Source: JAXGPF01 sp964650945
GTDB lineage: Bacteria; Verrucomicrobiota; Kiritimatiellia; JAAZAB01
DNA: 34,701 bases
Reading direction: 5' to 3'
NCBI GenBank assembly: GCA_964650945.1
Contig: CAZYXU010000025.1
Location: forward strand, 1 to 34,701
Shown here piece after piece: positions 8,257 through 14,255 of this stretch; positions within the stretch are counted from its first letter, which is position 1; every line of letters begins with the position of its first letter. The notes beneath the pieces were generated by a model. That model was not told the origin of the DNA. It made no database searches and was given only the letters and a program-made list of their open reading frames with translations. The translations under genes were made by a program, and so were the position numbers.

Positions 8257-10362
8257 TTAATCCTGGACCGTCAATTGCAAGGTATCGTAAATGATTGGTC
8301 CGCCGGGATAATTCAGGATGCCATCCAGGGCGTCGATGGCGAAAAACAGGGTGTAATTGCCTGCAACGAGAAATTCGCCTTCGATCAGGGTCACGGGTGA
8401 AGGCATATCCATCAGTTGGCCCTGGTAAATCGGACGGCACTGGTCGAATTCGCCGGCGGGGAAGGCTGCCCAGTTGCCGGTGGAGTCCAGGCAATACCAG
8501 TAATCGCTGAAATCCGGGATCACGGCCAGCCACCAATCGACATTCAACCCCGCGTAGAAACCTGAAAACATGGTGGCGGCGATGGTGACCGGTTCGCCAC
8601 GGGCGACGGTCAACGTATCGCTCGAGCCGTTCGCCAGGATCGACGGTACCGGCGCCAAAAACTCCTGGACATCGGTATCGGTGTCGCTGACCACCGCGCC
8701 CGCCGGCGTTTCGCCTGTGGCGGTGGCGGTGTTGGAAAACACGCCGGCGGCCAGATCCGCGGGAGTGATGATATACACGCCGCTAAAGGTGGTGTCGTCA
8801 ATTTCACCCGGGGCCAGGGCAATCGGGTTGCCGGCGACGGTGATGAGCGGGTCTTGGATCGTGACGTTGGTCAGCGCGACATCGCCCACATTGCGGACGG
8901 TGAACGTGTAGACAATGAACGCCGCGTAGCTGCTGAGAGTGTCCAAGCAGATTTGACCGGCAAACGGATAATTGTGGAACTCAAACCCCCGGTAAGTGTT
9001 GACATTGCCGCCGAAAACCGCGCGGCCTTCCACCGAGCCGCCGGAGAGGTCCGCCGAGGCGTGGAGGGCCAGCACGGAACAGTTATGCGTGAATCCCGAG
9101 CTGACGATGTTGGTCGCATCCACATAGTTGAACAGCACCATTTCGCGCGTGACGCCGGCCAGGTTCATGATGGAGTTTTGATAATGCACCTCGGCGCCAT
9201 GGATATTCACCAGGACCGACGATTCAGGCGGCGCGGAAATATCAATCTGGGCGTTGATGACGGCGCCCGGCGGCACGGTCAGGTTGAACACGTTCAGCTC
9301 CGGATCGTTGCCCGTCAGGGTGATGAAGTAAGGCTGCGAAGTATCCTTGGCCACCACGCCACGGTCGGCGAAATTCCCGAGGATGGTGCTGCGTCCGGTT
9401 AAAAGCGATTGCAGCGCGGCGAAACTAGTGCCGCTGCCGTCCCAAGGAACGTTACCTTGCGCGTCGAACGTCACCGGCATCACATGGCGCAAACGGTTGC
9501 CGTTTGCCATGATCCGTGCCGGTCCGTACCGGTGTCCGCCGTAAACAATATTGCCGTTGACACCGAAGGCGCCGTCGTAAAGATCGCCGCCCACGATCAG
9601 CATGTCAACGGCATCTCCATAATAAGTGGGGATGGGGTTGCCGAACAGTGGGATGCCCACGCTGTATCCGCCCGTGAACCGGGCTGTTCCGCCGACCGCC
9701 AGACGGTTTTCCGTATCGCCGCCATTGGCTGTTAAGTCGCCGAAAATCAACGCGTTAAACGCATGCGCCAGGCCAAAGACATCGCAAACCTGTACGGGAC
9801 GGTACACGGTGGCGCCGGTCTTGGTCAATTCAATTGCGGCGTTCAAAGACATATCGCAGTCGTCGCTCGGTCCGGTTACGTAGCCGGTGGTTATCTGCTG
9901 GCCGGCCTTGACGGCGAAAACAATGTCGGCGGCGGCGTAATTGCCGTTGACCGTAAAGTAATAGTGCCGGGTTTCGATGTCGTCGAATCCCTGGTCGAAC
10001 TTCAGACCGGTGACGCCGGTGGTCGGGTCCAGCCGGGGTTGGGCGGGAAATGAACCCGGTACCGGCGTGCCGCCGCCGGAAGTGCGATTTTCCGGATCGA
10101 TGCCATCCCAGACGCCGGCATCGAGAATCAAAATAGTCTCACAGGCCAAACCCAGGGTGTAATGGCTGATTGCCGGCGGGCCGTGGGATTCAACCATGTA
10201 GAACCAGGTGGACTGGCCGGATTCCGGGTAATCATACTTCACGTCCACGCAGATGACATAATGCTCGCCAATATGGGTCGGTTTGGCCATGCCAACTGCC
10301 GGCAACCATAAAGCCGCAAACAACAACACCGCCTGACGCATCCAGCAATTTAATGCCTGCAT
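8257..10362 (-). CDS. Secreted choice-of-anchor A family surface protein
   Basis: A 701-aa protein from the ATG at 10362, with AAGGA about 7 nt upstream; a longer frame to 10473 exists but lacks a signal peptide at its start. The N-terminus (MRQAVLLFAALWLPAVGMA after eight residues) is a signal peptide. The central part carries choice-of-anchor A motifs: AHAFNALIFGDL, NRLAVGGTARF, DMLIVGGDLYDG, GNIVYGG and VLVNIHG. A DUF11/conserved-repeat-like Ig module follows (FTVRNVGDVALTNVTIQDPL ... FSNTATATGE). The C-terminal segment resembles a domain seen on other PVC secreted proteins. There is no PEP-CTERM or LPXTG tail. By family it should be exported, adhesive or structural. Confidence in the family is high, in the role low. 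Confidence 0.8.
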   Translation of the reverse strand: MQALNCWMRQAVLLFAALWLPAVGMAKPTHIGEHYVICVDVKYDYPESGQSTWFYMVESHGPPAISHYTLGLACETILILDAGVWDGIDPENRTSGGGTPVPGSFPAQPRLDPTTGVTGLKFDQGFDDIETRHYYFTVNGNYAAADIVFAVKAGQQITTGYVTGPSDDCDMSLNAAIELTKTGATVYRPVQVCDVFGLAHAFNALIFGDLTANGGDTENRLAVGGTARFTGGYSVGIPLFGNPIPTYYGDAVDMLIVGGDLYDGAFGVNGNIVYGGHRYGPARIMANGNRLRHVMPVTFDAQGNVPWDGSGTSFAALQSLLTGRSTILGNFADRGVVAKDTSQPYFITLTGNDPELNVFNLTVPPGAVINAQIDISAPPESSVLVNIHGAEVHYQNSIMNLAGVTREMVLFNYVDATNIVSSGFTHNCSVLALHASADLSGGSVEGRAVFGGNVNTYRGFEFHNYPFAGQICLDTLSSYAAFIVYTFTVRNVGDVALTNVTIQDPLITVAGNPIALAPGEIDDTTFSGVYIITPADLAAGVFSNTATATGETPAGAVVSDTDTDVQEFLAPVPSILANGSSDTLTVARGEPVTIAATMFSGFYAGLNVDWWLAVIPDFSDYWYCLDSTGNWAAFPAGEFDQCRPIYQGQLMDMPSPVTLIEGEFLVAGNYTLFFAIDALDGILNYPGGPIIYDTLQLTVQD

Positions 10363-10561
10363 GCCGCCATCCTTGGTCCCGCTTGAGTTGGCTGCTACTA
10401 CAATCAACAATTGCCGGTCCGGCGCGGGATGCTTCCGGTCCGCAATGTAAAACAGGGGCCATGCGCCGGCCACGGCACATTCCCCCTTTTATTGGGCACT
10501 CTTTACCACAACCGCCCCCGGCTGTAAAGTAATATTTATCAGCCTTTAACCCGACCAATGC

Positions 10562-10589
10562 TTGACATAACGGCGGAATTTGGTAACTT
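10562..10589 (+). promoter_or_regulatory. Candidate promoter of tRNA-Val
   Basis: TTGACA at 10562-10567, a 16-nt spacer and TAACTT at 10584-10589, about 53 nt before the mature tRNA 5' end. The stretch 10474-10561 between the choice-of-anchor A gene and this box shows nothing else recognisable. Confidence 0.4.
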
Positions 10590-10642
10590 TCTGGGTCATA
10601 GCGGACGGGTGTAATGTTCCGTGGCCGCTTTTATGAAGATGC

Positions 10643-10717
10643 GGGCCGTTAACTCAGCGGGAGAGTGCTATCCTCACACGGTAGAAGTCACAGGTTCAAA
10701 TCCTGTACGGCCCACCA
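10643..10717 (+). tRNA. tRNA-Val, anticodon CAC, CCA encoded
   Basis: The cloverleaf can be drawn by eye. Acceptor GGGCCGT pairs with ACGGCCC, the D-arm loop contains AGCGGGA, the anticodon stem is CTATC/GGTAG with loop CTCACAC (anticodon CAC, reading GUG), and the T-stem is ACAGG/CCTGT around TTCAAAT. Discriminator A is followed by an encoded CCA. Confidence 0.92.
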
Positions 10718-10748
10718 CATTCCCGCCCGGCACTGACGCCTTCCAGCC

Positions 10749-11612
10749 ATGACTGATGCAATTTTGCCAGTGTCCTTGCATTCCAGTGTCCTGTGGTTTG
10801 CCTTCGGGCTGACCCTGCTGGCCGGGTTGGCTACGGGCATTGGCAGCCTGCTGGCCTTTTTCACCAACCAAACCAATCGCCAATTCCTGGCCGTAGCGCT
10901 GGGATTTTCCGCGGGGGTGATGATTTATGTCTCGATGGTGGAGATTTTTTTCAAGGGCCGCGAGGCGTTGGTCGAAGCCCTGGGTGTGCGGCCGGGCAAC
11001 TGGGCGGCCGCCGGCGCTTTCTTCGGCGGCATGTTGCTGATCGGGTTGATTGACAAGCTGATTCCCGGCCCGGAAAATCCCCATGAAATGCATGGGGTGG
11101 AGGAGTTGGATACTTCCCGGGGCGATCATCCTCGGCGGACCCAGGCGGCGCCCGTGGCGGCGAACATGTTGCGCACGGGCATCCTGACCGCCGTGGCGAT
11201 CACCATCCACAATTTCCCGGAAGGGCTGGCGACCTTCGTCGTGGCTTTGCGCGATCCCACCCTGGGCCTGACCATTGCCGTGGCGATTGCCCTGCACAAT
11301 ATTCCGGAAGGCATTGCCGTCTCCATTCCGATCTATTACGCCACCGGCAGCCGCCGCCGCGCGCTGGTTTATTCCGTCTTGTCCGGCCTGTCGGAGCCCC
11401 TGGGCGCGGTTCTGGGCATAGCCCTGCTTTTGCCGTTCATGTCGGCAGCGGTGTTTGGCGTGTTGTTTGCCGCAGTGGCCGGCATCATGGTTTTTATCTC
11501 GCTGGACCAACTGCTGCCCGCCGCCCAGAAATACGGCGAGCACCATCTTTCCATCTACGGCCTGGTGGCCGGCATGGCGGTCATGGCGCTCAGTTTGCTG
11601 CTGTTTATCTGA
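10749..11612 (+). CDS. zupT: ZIP-family divalent metal transporter, ZupT-like
   Basis: A 287-aa inner-membrane protein with about eight hydrophobic segments, the size expected for bacterial ZupT. The two diagnostic metal-binding helices are present: HNFPEGLATFVVAL (His154) and HNIPEGIAVSIPIYY (His183). ZupT imports zinc and, less specifically, iron, manganese and other divalent metals. The loop around residues 103-135 is hydrophilic and contains histidines, the variable metal-sensing loop of the family. The gene begins 31 bp after tRNA-Val and converges on the zinc metallopeptidase gene with a 3-bp gap. No Zur-type operator can be identified with confidence. Confidence 0.9.
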   Translation: MTDAILPVSLHSSVLWFAFGLTLLAGLATGIGSLLAFFTNQTNRQFLAVALGFSAGVMIYVSMVEIFFKGREALVEALGVRPGNWAAAGAFFGGMLLIGLIDKLIPGPENPHEMHGVEELDTSRGDHPRRTQAAPVAANMLRTGILTAVAITIHNFPEGLATFVVALRDPTLGLTIAVAIALHNIPEGIAVSIPIYYATGSRRRALVYSVLSGLSEPLGAVLGIALLLPFMSAAVFGVLFAAVAGIMVFISLDQLLPAAQKYGEHHLSIYGLVAGMAVMALSLLLFI

Positions 11613-11615
11613 TGA

Positions 11616-12308
11616 TCAGTCCCGCCGTCCACCCAGCAGTCCTGAGCGGAACAGGTAATAGAGCAGGGTCATCAAGGCCGATACTACGGCGGCGACGTAT
11701 GTCAGAAACGCCGCGTTCAACACCTCACCCGCCTGCGTCTGTTCCGCCGGGGTGACGATCCCGGCGGATACCATCAGCCGCTTGGCGCGGGCGGTGGCGT
11801 TCCATTCCACCGGCAGGGTGACGATGGAGAAAATCACCACCAGGCCGAACAGCGCGATGCCCAGCATGAGCAGTGCGGGAAAGTTGAAAATCATCCCCAG
11901 GATAAAAATGATGTAAGAGGCATGGCTGCCGAACTGGGTGGCCGGCACCAGCGCCGAGCGTAGGTAGAGCGGCAGATAATGGGCCGCGTGCTGGATGGCA
12001 TGGCCCGCTTCGTGGCAGGCTACGCCGACCGCCGAGAGCGATGGCGAGTCGTACACCCTGGATGACAGGCGCAGGGTCCGCGACAGGGGGTCGTAATGGT
12101 CGCTCAAAAACCCGTCCACCCGCTCGATCCGTATGTTGGGGACACCCTCGCGCTCCAGCAGCATGCGCGCCGCCTCCGCGCCGGTAACGCCGGAGGTTGT
12201 GCCCACGCGGGAGTATTTTTTAAAAGTGCTGTGGGTATACCAGGACGCCAGTCCGGCCAGCAGCATGGCCGGCAGCAGCATCATGAAATATAATGGATCG
12301 AAAAACAT
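11616..12308 (-). CDS. Membrane zinc metallopeptidase, YugP/Zn-peptidase_2 family
   Basis: A 230-aa protein with an N-terminal membrane segment (PLYFMMLLPAMLLAGLASW), the zincin motif HEAGH at residues 99-103, and three further hydrophobic segments in the C-terminal half (SYIIFILGMIFNFPALLML and onward). SGVTGAEAARMLLEREG and DHYDPLSRTLRLS are typical of the YugP (neutral zinc metallopeptidase) family. The function is poorly known; a role in membrane protein quality control is usually assumed. GGGAGGAAT lies 8 nt upstream of the ATG. The 166 bp between it and tRNA-Gly contain no gene. Confidence 0.88.
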   Translation of the reverse strand: MFFDPLYFMMLLPAMLLAGLASWYTHSTFKKYSRVGTTSGVTGAEAARMLLEREGVPNIRIERVDGFLSDHYDPLSRTLRLSSRVYDSPSLSAVGVACHEAGHAIQHAAHYLPLYLRSALVPATQFGSHASYIIFILGMIFNFPALLMLGIALFGLVVIFSIVTLPVEWNATARAKRLMVSAGIVTPAEQTQAGEVLNAAFLTYVAAVVSALMTLLYYLFRSGLLGGRRD

Positions 12309-12474
12309 ATTATTATTCCTCCCTGCCGATGGGTTTTAAAATGTAACCGTTTGACCGTGCAAAATTCCCGCAATGATATTGCGCCTGGCCAGGATGATCA
12401 AGTATATTTGGACTTGGAATATGATTGACTTTGCCGGATGGTTATGCCAGCTTTATGCTGTTTTCAGTTGTTGT

Positions 12475-12549
12475 GCGGGAGTAATTCAGTGGTAGAATGT
12501 CAGCTTCCCAAGCTGAACGTCGCCGGTTCGATCCCGGTCTCCCGCTCCA
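12475..12549 (+). tRNA. tRNA-Gly, anticodon CCC, CCA encoded; integration target
   Basis: Acceptor GCGGGAG pairs with CTCCCGC. The anticodon stem TCAGC/GCTGA encloses TTCCCAA (anticodon CCC), and the T-stem GCCGG/CCGGT (one G-T pair) encloses TTCGATC. CCA is encoded. The 3' 50 bases, from the first base of the anticodon stem, recur exactly at 20258-20307. The tRNA is therefore rebuilt by the inserted element and should stay functional. Confidence 0.95.
12500..12549 (+). repeat. attL core (50-bp direct repeat)
   Basis: Identical over 50 bp to 20258-20307 and not matching beyond either end. It spans the anticodon stem-loop to the CCA end of tRNA-Gly, the usual crossover region for tyrosine integrases at tRNA genes. 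Confidence 0.93.
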
Positions 12550-12697
12550 CCTTCCCCCCCTCGAAAAACCCCACAGAAACAAGCGTTTTAGCCAATAAAC
12601 ACAGGCTTTCAGCGTGTTTTCCAGTTTCTCTTGCCTTGCCCTTTGCGGCTTTTTCTTGCTTCCCCCGGTTTGTCAAAACGGGTGCGCGAAAAGGAAG

Positions 12698-12710
12698 CAT
12701 AAAGGTAGCA
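12698..12710 (+). repeat. Candidate integrase arm site, left copy
   Basis: The 13-bp sequence CATAAAGGTAGCA, identical and in the same orientation as 20210-20222. It lies 148 bp inside attL. Arm-type integrase sites flank the core in this way; this role is inferred. Confidence 0.45.
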
Positions 12711-12726
12711 GTCCGGGCGCAAGTTG

Positions 12727-12973
12727 AATGTTAAGTTTTTTAGTGCCCCGCGCGGCCGGCGCCATATCATGCTATCAGTCCCCCGGCGCGGGTCGGGGGT
12801 GCGGGGTCCGGGCGCTTGCAGAATGTTAACTTTTGTCAACTATCAGTTCCCCCCGCGCTGCCGGCGCCGGGTTCGCTTAATGTCAGGTTTTGCCCCGCGC
12901 GGCCGGGCGCCGGCTTCAACATGTTTCAACAGCCGTTGCCCTTTGGGTTCCCCACCGCGCGGCCGGGCGCCGG
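12727..12973. repeat. Composite GC-palindrome repeat cluster, candidate replication origin
   Basis: This holds most of the 510-bp gene-free stretch 12550-13059. GC-rich palindromic blocks of the type GCGCGGCCGGGCGCCGG occur at 12745-12763, 12849-12870, 12892-12913 and 12955-12973. The first three are preceded by an A+T-rich block of the type AATGTTAACTTTT (12727, 12822 and, diverged, 12879). CTATCAGT precedes two C-runs (12772 and 12839). Alternating A+T-rich and palindromic units in an element with its own primase suggest an origin; a transcriptional or packaging role is equally open. Confidence 0.5.
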
Positions 12974-13059
12974 GCTGTTGTCGGTTGCCCCAGGGCCGGC
13001 CATCAGCCGGCGGGCAATGCAGACACATGGGCGATAATCCCGGCGCGCTGGCGGGCGTT

Positions 13060-13458
13060 TTACGCGGTTGGCTTTGGTCTTGCGATTTCCAGGGCGGCGG
13101 CCAGGCGGCCGGGCGCGGCGCGGTGCTCCCCGGATCGCTCCGGCGTCACCTTCGGCGGCCGGCCCGGTCCCCGCGGTGCCGGGTGCGCGGCCTTCCAGGT
13201 GGCGTATGCGGCGGCCCGGCGGCAGGCATCAGAACAGAAGCGGCCCCGCGTTGCATATCGGCCAGGCGTAAAATCCTTGCCACATTGCGGGCAAACGCGG
13301 CGGCCGGCGCCGGCAATGGCGGCGGCAGGAATGAAAACGCGGCCCCCTACTCGCTCGGTTGGCAGCATCCCCGCGGCCAGCAGGCGGCGGATTGTAACGG
13401 GGTGCTTCCCCAGGGCGGCGGCGGCCTCGGCAACGGTCAAGCGCTTGTCGGTTGTCAT
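13060..13458 (-). CDS. HTH / zinc-ribbon / AT-hook-like regulator of the element
   Basis: A 132-aa protein from the ATG at 13458 (an in-frame TTG at 13467 falls inside the -10 box). Residues 6-35 form an excisionase/MerR-type helix-turn-helix (RLTVAEAAAALGKHPVTIRR). Four cysteines, C56 and C59 in CPQCGKDF and C75 and C79 in RFCSDACRR, make a zinc ribbon. RGPGRPPK at about 96-103 is an AT-hook core. This domain order suggests a DNA-binding regulator or recombination directionality factor. Its promoter contains a 17-bp palindrome, so autoregulation is likely. It is the last gene of the element before attL, in a region of GC-rich repeats it may bind. The combination is not one I can name. Confidence 0.72.
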   Translation of the reverse strand: MTTDKRLTVAEAAAALGKHPVTIRRLLAAGMLPTERVGGRVFIPAAAIAGAGRRVCPQCGKDFTPGRYATRGRFCSDACRRAAAYATWKAAHPAPRGPGRPPKVTPERSGEHRAAPGRLAAALEIARPKPTA

Positions 13459-13465
13459 GGTGCGC

Positions 13466-13494
13466 AAGATAGCCTTTCACTTCGTGAAAGTCAA
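13466..13494 (-). promoter_or_regulatory. Promoter with palindromic operator, near-leaderless
   Basis: On the minus strand: TTGACT (13489-13494), a 17-nt spacer and TATCTT (13466-13471). The palindrome CTTTCACTTCGTGAAAG at 13474-13490 (7-bp arms) fills the spacer and touches the -35 box, an arrangement typical of repression. The ATG at 13458 is only 7 nt beyond the -10 box, so the transcript should be leaderless or almost so. Confidence 0.62.
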
Positions 13495-13521
13495 GCGGAA
13501 ATATAGCGTCAACTACTAGAC

Positions 13522-13821
13522 TTAATGTACGTTATGCGACGTTGGATTGCTCTTTCGGAAAGTCATGCTCCGTATTTCGCGAATTTTGGCTTGTGTGTCA
13601 GGATAGCGGAGCAGGCGCCAGGCGTTTTTCCGGGCGCTTTTTGCACTGTATCCGGCCCGGATCGCCGCGGCGGTTGCGTTGCATATTGCCCGCAGGCCAA
13701 AGCGGTCGGGGGTTAAATATGCCCAGGCAAATTTTTCGTGCCGAAAATGACAAGGCGAAAAATCACTGTCACTATATCGGCAGCCACGTTTTGGCCCATT
13801 TACTTTGTTTTCAGGATTCAT
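13522..13821 (-). CDS. Terminase small subunit-like protein (Terminase_2 N-terminal domain)
   Basis: A 99-aa protein. Residues 28-80 follow the Terminase_2 pattern closely: HEKFAWAYL, then NATAAAIRAGYSAKSA, then a helix and LLRYPDTQAKI. In phages this is the HTH part of TerS, which recognises pac/cos DNA and loads the large terminase. The protein is shorter than usual TerS (about 140-180 aa) and lacks most of the oligomerisation and C-terminal region. GAAGGTG precedes the ATG at 13821. No large terminase is present. In satellites of the PICI type, a self-encoded TerS redirects helper packaging to the satellite genome, and that is the likely job here. A plain HTH regulator is the alternative. 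Confidence 0.72.
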   Translation of the reverse strand: MNPENKVNGPKRGCRYSDSDFSPCHFRHEKFAWAYLTPDRFGLRAICNATAAAIRAGYSAKSARKNAWRLLRYPDTQAKIREIRSMTFRKSNPTSHNVH

Positions 13822-13833
13822 AAAACACCTTCA

Positions 13834-13876
13834 AATGTTAACTTTTTCCAGCTTCACATGCGCCCGGCCGGCGCCG
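13834..13876. repeat. Fifth copy of the A+T block plus GC-palindrome unit
   Basis: AATGTTAACTTTTT at 13834-13847 is followed, 12 nt on, by GCGCCCGGCCGGCGCCG at 13860-13876, the same composite seen at 12727-12973. It lies directly upstream of the terminase-like gene, so it may control that gene or belong to the same origin or packaging system. Next to it, TTTGTCACC is repeated at 13880-13898. Confidence 0.5.
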
Positions 13877-13894
13877 CCGATTTGTCACCTTTTG

Positions 13895-14254
13895 TCACCC
13901 TGTTTTCACATGCCCCCGCGTGCGTGGGAGACTGGAATCGTGCGAACCTATTTGCGGCGTCATGCCAGGGGGAACCAAGGCGCCGGCGGCGGCAGCTTTG
14001 CCGGTGGCCAGATTAAGCATTTCTGTGGCGCGGGCTTCGGCTTCGGCTCTCGGCAGGCGTGCATCATATTCCAGGATTCCGGCGCGCTCATGGTATTCAT
14101 AAACAATATCTGGCTTCACGTCCGCCAGGGCGGCGCGCAGTGCGGGTGTCAGCGCCCCGGCCGGTGCCTGGAAGCGCAGGCGGTCGCCGTCAACCGTAAG
14201 GATCACGCCGGCATCATGCGCGGCTTGCAGAATTTCGCGCTCGCGGTGTGTCAT
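13895..14254 (-). CDS. Small protein with TubC-like N-terminal domain
   Basis: A 119-aa protein starting at the ATG at 14254, one base after the replication gene's stop (TGACATG) and with GAGGGGG upstream inside that gene. MTHREREILQAAHDAGVILTVDGDRLRFQAPAGALTP followed by LRAALADVKPDIV is the pattern of the TubC N-terminal docking domain, known from NRPS/PKS docking but also found in phage and plasmid replication operons. The rest (residues 55-119) is unassigned. Tight coupling to the primase-helicase gene suggests a partner or accessory factor of replication; this is inference from position. Confidence 0.6.
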   Translation of the reverse strand: MTHREREILQAAHDAGVILTVDGDRLRFQAPAGALTPALRAALADVKPDIVYEYHERAGILEYDARLPRAEAEARATEMLNLATGKAAAAGALVPPGMTPQIGSHDSSLPRTRGHVKTG

Positions 14255-14255
14255 G

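Noticed and set aside
12500..12700. Minus-strand frame ending in ERETGIEPATFSLGS
   Set aside because: It is the antisense translation of tRNA-Gly; the same false frame appears at 20258-20467 over attR. This is a known artefact at tRNA genes.
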